Positions 43,790 through 55,018 of a DNA stretch of 64,000 bases are shown piece by piece. The stretch is from NCBI GenBank assembly GCA_949130495.1, contig OX422211.1:533172017-533236016 (forward strand). Reading direction: 5' to 3'. The notes under the pieces are model-generated. The model saw nothing but the letters and a program-made list of their open reading frames with translations, was not told where the DNA came from and made no database searches. The stretch comes from Sambucus nigra. Its lineage: Eukaryota; Streptophyta; Magnoliopsida; Dipsacales; Adoxaceae. A program made the position numbers and the translations under genes. Every line of letters starts with the position of its first letter. Position 1 is the stretch's first letter.

Positions 43790-45130
43790 TTTTCCATTGG
43801 GTCTTGTACGTAAAATACTTGTTTTGCCTAGTATGATAGGCTCGTTATTAGTTTGTTTCCTAGGGTACAACAAATGCTTAAAATTTACAAGCGTGAATAT
43901 AAAATCATATCTCTGAATGAGACCTTTACTATTATCAACCTAATCACACTTGAACAATACAAACTTTTGGTTTTTAAAATAGCACAACTTAATGATATAT
44001 GTCAAAACTACATAGAAATTAAAATCTCCCGATATGGGATTTTGATCTCTTGCACTTGAAAAACTTTCAGTAAGTGCAATTAACCTAACACCACTATTTT
44101 ATGTGGTTCTTTTCCTCTCACGGGCCTTAGTATGATACCTAAAACCATTAGTAATATACGATGTGAATATTTTTGCATTATTTAAGGGGCCTATAGATAA
44201 CATCTAAATTTCTTGTGATAGCTCTATATTTGTTGTCTTGAGCAAATTTCGCACGTATTTGAGATTTAAAATAATGTCGTTACACGTAATATGTATGTAA
44301 TAATCTAATTAGAACTGTATTCTAGATTGCAGTCTGCATTTTACTTAGATGATCTATAAACCGCAAATAAATTCTTTCATTTTATTCACGTTGGATAATC
44401 CACGTTCAATATTCAATGGGTTCTCAAAAAAATCTCGATAGATGTCATCTAATTTTTCTAAGAAAAATAATCATCGGGATGCCTTACATTATCATCATCA
44501 ATACATTGCTCAACATGCCATCTAATTTGTGATGTTATCTTCGATGACATATATAACCTCTGAAGTCTTGGAATTATAGGGAAGTATCTCACCACCTTCC
44601 CGGGAATTTTTTGATGAATAGTAACATCGGAATCTTCCTAACCCCTTAACTATTTATATCTTGGAGTCTGACACTTTAGACATTCACTATGCAATCATTA
44701 GGGCACACATGTATCTTCTTATATCCCTAAATTTGTAATCATATTGCGTGCTTCATAAAAATAATTCGGTAATGTTTCACCCTCGGGGAGGGAATCTTTT
44801 AATAATTAAAGAAAAATTATAAAGGACTTATCGCTCCATCAACCAAGATAATTTATATGAAATAATTGTATAAGAATTAGAGTGTTGAGTACTTCTTACA
44901 ATCTGAGTACAACTCTCTTTCAACCACTTTTATTTTATGAAAAAATCTCTTGGTTTCATCATTAGGATCCTCTATATTTTGATGCTTCTCACCAGCATCC
45001 ATAAGGTTAAGTGGGTTTGATGGAGGAATTCCAAAGGCATCGTGTATCATCTCATGCATTTCATGAGAAACAAATGATTCAGTAGAAGGACAATAAAACG
45101 AGTAAGATTACTCATGAAAATTACAATATG
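43790..45130 (-). pseudogene. CACTA (En/Spm) transposase with internal deletion
   Basis: Minus strand. The N-terminal part (45,130-44,400) reads MHEMIHDAFGIPPSNPLNLM, NDETKRFFHKIKVVERELYS, then ETLPNYFYEARNMITNLGI, KIPGKVVRYFPIIPRLQRLY and RWHVEQCIDDDNVRHPDDYF, typical of the first part of plant TNP2-type transposases. It then passes almost at once into a DUF4216 block (44,240-43,790): SYITNGFRYHTKARE, SFSSARDQNPISGDFNFYVV and LYPRKQTNNEPIILGK. The catalytic TNP2 centre and DUF4218 normally lie between these, so a large internal deletion is inferred. Several stops are present. The upstream end is cut by the LTR-like segment starting at 45,151. Confidence 0.75.
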
Positions 45131-45150
45131 TATAACTCTTAGAGAACCAT

Positions 45151-46261
45151 TTTAATACCCCGTAATTTTAAGTTAATAAAATTCTTTACATTTTTATATT
45201 GATTTATGTTTATCTGTAGTGACTGATGATGTCACTAATTCCTATGTGTTATTTAAATTGATTTTATATCAAAAAAGATGTTAAGACAAAAAAATTATTT
45301 ATCAAAAAAATATAATTATGTTGATTTATTTGTAGATGACTTTTGGGATAGCTAGATGGTCCAATTACACTTTATAATACTGGGTTTTAATTCCCATAGG
45401 TTGGTATAGGCCTTTTATTTGACTTTAGACCAATTGGATTGGGTTTTGTGTTGAATGAGTTATAGTCTATATAGAGTCTAAGACTAATTTCGTGGATAAT
45501 TAGTATAAAATATAGATTTGGTTTAGACTAAATCGTTTTATACATTTGGAGGCAACCTTAGGGCTAAGGAGGAAGGCTTAGGAAAGAAGAAAGAAGATTT
45601 TGGGATTTTTATCTAAGATTAATTCTAATTGACAATTGAGGCAAGTTTATTTAACATAATATTATAATTGAGGTTGTATTATAATGTTGTTATTGGTTTG
45701 ATTCTTAATTCAATATCAAAATAATTAGAATTAAACAATCTATATAACCATTATGAGGATTAAAGAATTGGACTTTGTTTTAAATTTGGATGATTATCAT
45801 GATTTAGGCAATTTATGTTCGCGTTATTCGCTTCCGTATGAGAAGAATTTGTTTTGAGTTGGCACATACCTTCCGTGAAGGGTTTGGTAAGTTTTATCGG
45901 GTAACTCGTTAATCACCACTTACACTCAGAGGGTGGGAGTTACCTTTCTACATCAGTAGGGCCACCAAAAGACCGATGCCAAAGTAGGCCTAAGGACTAG
46001 AGATGATGTAGCATTAACTTAAATAGATAAGACTACACTAGTAAAAAATAATCTCGTAGGGTAGAAGATCCCAAGAAGCTCCAAAAGTAGAAAATATGAT
46101 TTACGGCCCGTAGAGCCAAGATAATTATTATTAGTAGGGTCACGACCAATGAGTGTAGGTCAAACTAGATAAGTTTTAGTAAAAAAAACCGTATAAGTAA
46201 TGTCCTCATAGCCACCTTTCGAGCCAATGTTTCGATAGTCGCTTTAGAAGAAGGTGTTACA
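45151..46261 (+). mobile_element. Probable solo LTR of a chromovirus-type gypsy element
   Basis: Begins (T)TTAATACCCCGTAATTTTAAG and ends AGAAGGTGTTACA, close to the TGTAATACCCCG...GGTGTTACA ends of plant chromovirus LTRs. The first G appears mutated. No matching duplication is seen (ACCAT versus CTTGT). It sits at the broken N-terminal edge of the CACTA transposase. The 46,262-46,341 remainder is unassigned. Confidence 0.5.
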
Positions 46262-46341
46262 CTTGTGGTGCGTGAGACAACATAGTTACTAGAGGTTTTA
46301 TAACTACATGTGTTATTGATAATACCACCAAGGGATGGGTA

Positions 46342-46790
46342 CACTACAAGAGAAATGAGTATTAGGGATGGTAAAAATCTGTCCCTAAAAGTACAAAAAT
46401 TTCCCCAAAAGAGTATTTAGGACGGATTTTGCAACGAAAAAATCCGTCCCTTATACGAGGCATCACAAATATTTTAGGGACGAATTTTATCACCGAAAAT
46501 GTTAATTCATGGACGCTCTACATTTGGCATTAAGGATGGATTCTTCCATCCCAAAAGGTGTTCCTGCAAAAAAATTCCCGCTCCCGCGAGTAGTATTAGG
46601 AACGGTTAAACCATCCCTAGTACTTCTCAGATTCTGGCAACCAAATTGGGACGGTAAAAACCATCCCAAAAGTAGTTCCAAATAATGCAAAAATGGGTAT
46701 AAGGGACGGTAAAAATTGTCCCAAAATGTATTCTCAATTAATACTAAATGGGTATTAGGTACTATTTATGACCGTCCATATTGATAAATA
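46342..46790 (+). mobile_element. CACTA transposon terminus with subterminal repeats
   Basis: CACTACAAGAGAAATGAG is a typical plant CACTA terminal sequence facing right. It is followed by subterminal units such as ATTAGGGATGGTAAAAA, TTTAGGACGGAT and the inverted pair GGGACGGTAAAAACCATCCC (46,648-46,667), the binding-site type of repeat used by the transposase. The opposite end (...CTTGTAGTG) is not found in the window, so the element is truncated or extends beyond it. It is not the end of the transposase remnant to the left, which lies outside it. Confidence 0.75.
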
Positions 46791-47220
46791 AAAAATTATC
46801 ATAAATAATTATATTATAATATGCTTTATGCTAAAATAATAAATGACGTCTAATTTGCATTTTAAATCAAATCATCCAATCATAAACGCAATATATCAAT
46901 TGCATTCATTGAAACACGTATCCAATAACAATTCCTTCCATTAAACTACATTGAAGTCAAAATATTTAAATGAGTAGAAAATCATACTAATTAATAAGAT
47001 ATACAATTGTCAAAAAAAAATATTATCCCTAAATTAAGATGATAAATATAGCTGTCACGCTTCAAAAACATCTCTAAGTGTCACATATAGTAGACACACT
47101 AAAAATCATGTCTCTTTAAATTCTTGTGCACAATTAGCAATCAATATATAATCATTTTATCAAAAGAATATTATAGTAAAATAAAATATCCAAATATATT
47201 AATTAATCGTATCAATAGCT
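46791..47220. other. AT-rich stretch after the CACTA end
   Basis: No coding signal or repeat recognised. By position it may be CACTA interior. Confidence 0.45.
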
Positions 47221-47605
47221 TTTTACAATTTTAAAAAAAAATCGACAGTCTCCTTTGTTTATATATGAAAACTAACCTGTTTAATCAACACAAATGCCCG
47301 CACAGCCATAAAAAAATTGAAAATAAGAATCTCGCATATCAACAACCCTTTACAATTTTAAAAAAAAATTGACACAGTCTCCTTTGTTTATACATGAAAA
47401 CCAACCTGTTTAATCAACACAAAAGCCCGGACAACCATAAAAAATTAAAAATATGAATCTCTCATATCAACAATTCTTTACAATTTTTTAAAAAATTCGA
47501 GAAATTCTCCTTTGTTTATACATGAAAACCATCCTGTTTAATCAACATAAAAGCCCACACGACCAAAAAAAAAATTAAAAACAACAATCTCGTATGTCAA
47601 CAACA
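47221..47605 (+). repeat. Three tandem copies of a 128-bp unit
   Basis: Units start at 47,221, about 47,349 and about 47,477. Each runs TTTACAATTTT...CTCCTTTGTTTATA...CCTGTTTAATCAACA...ATCTCGCATATCAACAA. Similarity is about 85% by eye. The array ends 135 bp before the satellite and is unrelated to it in sequence. Confidence 0.85.
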
Positions 47606-47739
47606 ATAATAAATAAATAATCTACTTGGCGTAAACCATTGATTTGCTCATGTGTTCCATGCGAATAAAATATAACCCTAAAATGTTATCCTGCAAAAAA
47701 ATCTAAGACAAAAAACAAAAAAGATATCAGTAAACAAAT

Positions 47740-50700
47740 AATGTTTAAACTTAAGTCTAACTATTTGCAAATTTTTTCGTATGCTCAAACCGGGAGTCCA
47801 GTGATTACGCGGTCAGTTCCTACGAGTTACATTGGTCCCGTGCAAAGATGTTTGTGCCTCTTACGGGACCGTTTTGTGATTGTTTTACATTTTCACCCCA
47901 TGAGGGCATTTTTTAAGCCTAATTCTAACTGTTTATAAATTCTCATTGTATACTCAAATTAGGAGTTTGGTGATCACGTGGTCAATTTCTACGAGTTACA
48001 TTGGTCTTGTGCAAGGTGCTCGTGCCTCTGATGGGACTGTTCTATGATTAATTTACGTCTTCAACCTTGGACGACGTGTTTTTAACCTAAGTCTATCCTT
48101 TTCCATTCAAAATCTCGTTGTATAGTTGAACCGGGAGTCCGGTGACTATACGGTCAGTTCATACAAGTTGTATTAGTCTCATTCGAGATGCGTCGTTTTG
48201 TGGCTGTTTTACGTTTTCACCCTTCAACGACATGTTTTTAAGAGTAAGTTTAATTTTTTGCATATTCTACTTGCATACTAAAATCACGAGTCCCAAGACT
48301 ACGTGGTCAGTTCATACGAGTTATATTAATCCCGTGCGGGGTGCTTGTGCCTCTTATGGGACTGTTTTGGGCAATTTTACATTTTCACCCTTTGACAACA
48401 TGCTTTTAAGCTTGAGTCTAATTATTATAACCGTTTTCAAATTCTCGTCATATACTTAAAACAAAAGTTCGGTGACTACGTGGTCGGTTCATACGAGTTA
48501 CACTGGCCGCGTGCGAGCTGTCCGTGCCCCTTACGGGACCATTTTGTGGCTATTTTATGTTTTCACCCTTTGACGACATGTTTTTAAGTGTAAGCCTAAC
48601 CGATTGCAAATTCTCGTTGTATACTCAAACAGGGAGTCCGATGACAATGTCGTCAATTCTTACGAGTTACATTGGTCCCTTACGAAGTGCCCGTGCCACT
48701 CATCGGACCATTTTGTAGTTGTTTAACATTTTCACCCATTGATGCCATATTTTAGGCCTAATTCTAAATTTGCAAATTCTCGCCATGTACTCAAATCGAG
48801 AGTCCGGTGACTATGTGGCAGGTTCGAACGAGTTACATTGGTCCCGTGCGAGGTGCTCGTGACTCTTACGAGACCGTTTTATGGTTGTTTTATGTTTTCA
48901 CCCTTTAACGGTGTGTTTTTAAGCATAAGTCTAACCGAGTGCAAATTCTCCTCGTATACTCAAACAGAGAGTCCGGTGGCTGCATTATCGATTCGTACGA
49001 GTTACATTAGTCCCATGCGAGGTGCTCATGCCTCTTACGGGATCGTTTTGGGTCTGTTTTACATTTTCACCCCTTGACGCCATTTTTTTAGGCCCAAGTC
49101 TCAATTTTGCAAATTCTCAGTGTATACTCAAACTGGGAGTCCGGTGACTACGTCGTCGGTTCGTAAGCATTTGAGGTGCATGCACATCTTACGATACCAT
49201 TTTATTATTGTTTTACGTTTTCACCCCATGACACCATATTTTAGGCCTAAGTCTAACTTTCGCAAATTCTGGTCGTATACTCAAACCAGGAGTCCAGTGG
49301 CTATGCGATCGGTTCGTACGACTTACAATGGTCCCGTACGAGGTGCTCGTGCCTCTTACGGGACAATTTTGTGCCTATTTTATGTTTTCACCCCCTAACA
49401 CCATGTTTTTAATCCCAAGTTTATTTTTTTGCAAATTCTCGTCGTATACTCAAATTTATAGGCCAGTGATTACACGCTCACTTCGTATGAGTTACATTGG
49501 TCCCGTGCGAGGTGTTCGTTCCTCTTACAGGACCATTTTATGGATGTTTTTGGTTTTCACCCCATGATGCCATATTTTAGGCTTAAGTCTAAATTTTGCA
49601 AATTCTCGTCGTGTACTTAAACTGGGATTCCTGTGACTACACGGTCGGTTCGTACGAGTTATATTGGTCCCCTGCGAGGTGTTCGTAGCTCTTATGGGAC
49701 CATTTTGTGGTTGTTTATGTTTTCACTCTTCGACGGCTGCTTTTTATGCGTAAGTCTATCGATTATAAATTCTCGTCGTATACTCAAACGGGGAGTCTGG
49801 TGACTACGTCGTCAGTTCTACGAGTTACATTGATCACGTGCAAGGTGCTCGTAGCTCTTACAAGACCGTTTGTTATTATTTTACATTTTTATCCCTTCAC
49901 GCCATATTTGAGGCCTAAGTCTAAATTTTTCAAATTCTCGTCGTATACTCAAACCGGGAGTCGGGTGACGACACGGTCAGTCCGTACGAGTTACATTGGT
50001 CCCATGCGAGGTGCTCATGACACTTACGAGACTGTTTTATGGTTGTTTTATGTTTTCACCCCTTGACACCATGTTTTTAGGCCTAACTCTAACTTTTGCA
50101 AATTCTTGTCATATACTTAAATTGGGAGTTCGGTGATGACGTGGTCTGTTTGTACGAGTTATATTGGTCGCATGTGTGGTTCTCAGGCCTTTCATGGTGT
50201 TGTTTTGTGGTTGTTTTATGTTTACACCCCTTGATGCCATGTTTTTAAGCCCAAGTCTAATTTTTTGCAAATTCTCATTATATACTCAAACTGGGAGTCC
50301 GGTGACTATACGATCGGTTCGTACGAGTTACAATGGTCTCATGCGAGGTGCCCATGCCTCTTACGGGGACCGTTTTGTGGTTGTTTTATATTTTTACCCC
50401 TTGATGCCATATTTTTAGGCCCATATCTAAATTTTGCAAATTCTCATTGTATATTCAAATCGAGAGGCCGATGACTACGCGATCGGTTCCTACGAGTTAC
50501 AGCGGTCCCTTGTAAGGTCACGTACCTCTTACGGGATCATTTTGTAGTTGTTTTATATTTTCACCCCTTGAGGCCATATTTTTAAGTCCAAGTCTATTTT
50601 CTTGTAAATTCACGCCATATACTCAAACCGGGAGTTCGGTGACTAAGCGATCGGTTTGTACGAGTTACATTGGTCTCGTATAAGGTTCTCGTGCCTCTTA

Positions 50701-53700
50701 CGAGACCATTTTATTGTTGTTTTACATTTTCGCCCCTTGACGCCATGTTTTTAGGCCCAAGTCTAAATTTTATAAATTCTCGTCGTATATTCAAATCGGT
50801 AGGCCAGTGACTACGCGGTTGGTTCGTACGAGTTACATCGGTCCCGTGCGAGGTCCAGGTACTTCTTACGGGACCATTTTGTAGTTGTTTTACATTTTCA
50901 CCCTTAAAGGCCATGTTTTTATGCCCAAGTCTATTTTTTTCAAGTTCTCGTCGTATACTCAAACGGGGAGTCCGGTGACTATGTCGTCGGTTCGTACGGG
51001 TTACATTGGTCCCGTGTGAGGTGCTTGAACCTCTTACGAGACAATTTTGTGGTTATTTTACGTCTTCACCCATTGATGCCATATTTTAGGCCTAAGTCTA
51101 AATTTTACAAATTCTCATCGTATAGTCAAATCGGGAGTTCGCTGACTACGCGATCGGTTCGTTGGATTTACATTTATCCCGTGCGAGATGCTCGTGACTC
51201 TTAAGGGACCATTTTCTAGATGTATTATTATTTCCCCCTTGACGCCATATTTTTAGGCCAAAGTCTAAATTTTGCGAATTCTCGTTGTATACTCAAATCG
51301 GGAGTTCGGTGACTACGTGATCGGTTTGTATGAGTTATATTGGTCCCGTTTGAGGTGTTCATGCCTCTTACGGGGACCTTTGGCGGTTTTTTTATGTTTT
51401 CACCCCTTGATTCCTTGTGTTTAGGCCTAGGTCTAAACTGTGCAAATTCTTGTCGTATACTCAAATCGGGAGGCTGATGACTATGTGGTTGGTTCCAACG
51501 AGTTACATTGGTCCTGTGCGAGGTGTACGTACCTTTTACGGAACCCTTTTGTGGTTGTTTTATGTTTTCACCACTTAACACCAAAATTTTAAGCCCAAGT
51601 CAATTTTTTTTTGCAAATTCTCGTTGTATACTCAGATCGGGAGTTCTGTGACTATGCGATCGATTTGTTTATCGCGTACGAGGTGCCTGTGCCTCTTACG
51701 GGACTATTTTGCAGCTGTTTTATATTTTCACCCCTTGATGCCATCTTTTTAGGCCCAACTCTAATTTTTGCAAATTCTTGTCATATACTCAAACTGGGCG
51801 TTCGGTGACTATGCGGTTTGTTTGTGCGAGTTAAATTGGTCTCGTGCGAGATGCTAGTGCCCCATACAGAGCCATTTTGTGGATGTTTTACGCTTACACC
51901 CCTTGACCCCAAGTTTTTAAGCCCAAGTATATTTTTTTGGAAATTCTTGTCGTATACTCAAAGGGTGAGTCTGGTGACTACGCCGTCGATACGTACAAGT
52001 TTCGTTGGTCCCGTGCGAGGTCCGCGAACCTCTTACGAGACCTTTTTTTTGGTTATTTTACATTTTCACCCCTTGACGCTATATTTTAGGCCTAAGTCTA
52101 AATTTTTCAAATTCTCGTCTTAAACTCAAAATGAGAGTCCGGTAACTATTTGTTAGAGTTACATTGGTCTTGTGTGAGGTGCTCGTGCCTCTTACGGGAC
52201 CATTTTGTGGCAGTTTTACATTTTCACCCCTTAAGGCCATGTTTTTACACCCAAACCTAAATATTGCAAATTCTCGTCGTATCCTCAAATCGAGAGGTCG
52301 GTGACTACGCGGTCAGTTCTTATTAGTTACATTGATACCGTGCGAGGTTCTCGAACCTCTCACGTTACCATTTTGTGACTGTTTTACTTTTTCACCACTT
52401 AACGCCATGCCTTTAAGCTCAAGTCTATTTTTTTGCAAATTATCGTCGTATACTCAAACAGGGAGTTCGATGACTACACGATCACTACGTACGGGTTACA
52501 TTAATCCCGTGGAGGTTCCCGTGCCTCTTACAGGAACGTTTTCTGGAAGTTATACATTTTCACCCCTTGACGCCTAAATCTAAATTTTTCAAGTTCTCGC
52601 CGTATACTCAAATTGGGATTCAGGTGACTACGCGATCAGTTCGTACGAATTAAATTAGTCCCGTGAGAGGATCTCGTGCCTCTTACGGGTCCATTTTGTG
52701 GTTGTTTTATGTTTTCACCCTTTAACAAAATATTTTTAAGCGTAAGTCTAACCGATTGCAAATTCTCATCATATACTCAAACGGGGAGTCCGGTGACAAC
52801 ACCGTCGATTCGTACGAGTTACATTAGTCCCGTACGAGGTGCCCGTGCCTCTTACCGGACCGTTTTGTGGTTGTTTTACGTTTTCACCCATTGACGTCAT
52901 ATTTTAGGCCTAATTCTAAATTTGCAAATTCTCGTTGTGTACTCAAATCTGGAGTCCGGTGACTACATGGTCAGTTCGAACAAGTTACATTGGTCCTGTG
53001 TGAGGTGCTCGTTCCTCTTACGGGATCGTTTTATGGCTGTTTTATGTTTTCATCCTTTGACGACGTGTTTTTAGTCTTGAGTCTAAATTTTGCAAATTCT
53101 CATCGTATACTCAAAACGGGAGCCCGGTGACTACGTGTTCAGTTCCTACGAGTTATATTGGTCCTGTGCGAGGTGCTCGTATCTCTTACGAGACCGTTTT
53201 GTGGTTATTTTATGTTTTCATCCCTTGAAGCCTTATTTTTAGGCACAAGTCTAAATTTTTCAACTTCTCGTCGTATACTCAAATCAGGAGGTCGGCGATT
53301 ACGCAGTCGGTTCTTACGAGTTACATTGGTCCCGTGCAAGGGGCTCGTACCTCTTATGGGACTGTTTTGTGGTTGTTTTACATTTTCATCCCTTGACGTC
53401 ATGTTTTTAATCCCAAGTCTAATTTTTTGAAGATTCTCATCGTATATGAAAATCGGGCGTCTGGTGACTTCACAATCAGTTCGCACGAGTTACATTGGCT
53501 CCATGCGAGGTGCCCATACCTCTTACGGGGACCATTTTGTGGTTGTTTTACATTTTCACCCCTTGATGCCATATTTTAGGCCTAAGTCTAAATTTTGCAA
53601 ATTATCACCTTATACTCAAATCGGGAGTCCGGTGACTATGCGATCGGTTCGTACGAGTTACATTGTTCCTGTGTGAGGTGTACGTTCCTCTTATAGGACC

Positions 53701-53974
53701 GTTTTATGGTTGTTTTATGTTTTTACCCTTTGATGGCATTTTTGTAAGCGTAAGTCTAATCGATTGCAAATTCTCATCGTATACTAAAACGGGGAGTTCG
53801 ATGACTACGTCATCGATTCGTACGAGTTACATTAGTCCCGTATGAGGTGCTTGCACTCTTACGGGATCATTTTGTGGTTGTTTTACATTTTCACCCCATG
53901 AAGCCATATTTTGGGCCTAAGTCTAAATTTTACAAATTCTGGTCGCATACTCAAACCGGGAGTCCAGTGAGTAC
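47740..53974 (+). repeat. 170-bp satellite array, left block
   Basis: About 38 head-to-tail monomers of 165-175 bp. Key parts, in order, are TTCTCGTCGTATACTCAAA, GGGAGTCCGGTGACTACGCG, GTTCGTACGAGTTACATTGG, TCCCGTGCGAGGTGCTCGTG, CCTCTTACGGGACC, TTTTGTGGTTGTTTTA and TTTTCACCCCTTGACGCCAT. Monomers differ from one another at an estimated 10-20% of sites. Many contain a hairpin (TGGTCCCGT...ACGGGACCA). Chance ORFs up to about 120 codons run through it because few stops occur; since 170 is not a multiple of three, they are not a repeated protein. The length is near one nucleosome repeat, as in many centromeric or heterochromatic satellites. Confidence 0.97.
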
Positions 53975-55018
53975 TGTTAGCATAAGAATATTTTCCTAGG
54001 GGTGATTTCAAACAATTTTCAATCTTTTAACCAATTTCAGTCCAAAGTTAAACCAATTTTAGTTCAACCCTAACATATGCAACTATGTGTCAAAACAAAT
54101 TAAATGTGCACAAGCTTCAGGAAAAATCCCCCACAAGGGCAAAACCTTTTATATTTCTAGAAAGTACCGGTCTAGAAATCAGCAGTGGTTTACGTGTAAC
54201 AACACCATAAGGACACGCAACCCTGACACGCAGTCTCCAATAAATAATCAACACGTAGAAGATCCTCAATGTTACACAATTATAAACTTTGTAGCGACTC
54301 AGTCCACAATAGCACGCAACTCTCGGTTGTAAGATCTCCCCACAAAGGTTGAATCAGCAAAAGACCCAGCAAAATTATGTTTTGGGTTCCACAAACAACT
54401 CACACAAAAGTTTGGGATTTGTGAATTGTAAAACAAAACTTTGAACCCTCAAAGTGATGGAGAATAAACAAAAAACATTTAAAAACATATTCTGTTTAAA
54501 CCAGTGTTTCGTCCACTCGAAATCAATACGTCTGACACCCTATTTATAAAGCATTTAAGGCAGTGGAGTGTCAAACTTAAATAACTCGTTCTAATGAGAC
54601 ACGACGTTGTTTGAGTGATAAACTGATCTCGTTCAAATGAGATACGATGTCATTCGAACAACATCGTACACGTTTCACTTTCTGCTTCAGTCTTTTAAAA
54701 AACTTGGAAACCTCAAACCTAAGACTGTTTACGAGATCAACAAAGTTTATCCAAAATATTTATGAGAAAATGTTTTTGAAAAATTAAAAACCATTTAAAA
54801 TCATTTCAAAAAACATTTTTCATAAAAAAATATCCCAACACTTTTTATGTAAATTATAAATGAAACAAAAACTCAATTTACTAATATCCTCCTTATAGGG
54901 CATGAATGGTGAAGTAGACTACAAATTCGGATTCCAATTGTAGATAATAGCTTCCCAATTCTTTGACAAACTTGTAGCGATATACGACATACTAAATGTG
55001 AGGGACTATGTCCTTATA
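53975..55018 (-). mobile_element. Solo LTR (Sirevirus-like) inserted in the satellite
   Basis: A 1,044-bp insertion TGTTAGCATAAG...GTCCTTATA within a monomer, flanked by AGTAC (53,970-53,974) and AGTAT (55,019-55,023). The final CA appears mutated to TA. The minus strand has TATAAATAGGG at 54,548-54,538, with decayed copies of the TCGTTCGAACGA-type motif at 54,590-54,665 just upstream, as in the gag-only element LTR. There is no internal region. Family assignment rests on these motifs. Confidence 0.6.
54538..54548 (-). promoter_or_regulatory. TATA box of the solo LTR in the satellite
   Basis: The minus strand reads TATAAATAGGGTGTC. The palindrome-like motifs lie 45-120 bp upstream. Confidence 0.5.

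Noticed and set aside
42700..44059. Short plus-strand ORFs in the AT-rich region
   Set aside because: They have no motif, and the stretch from 43,790 is explained by the minus-strand CACTA DUF4216 remnant.
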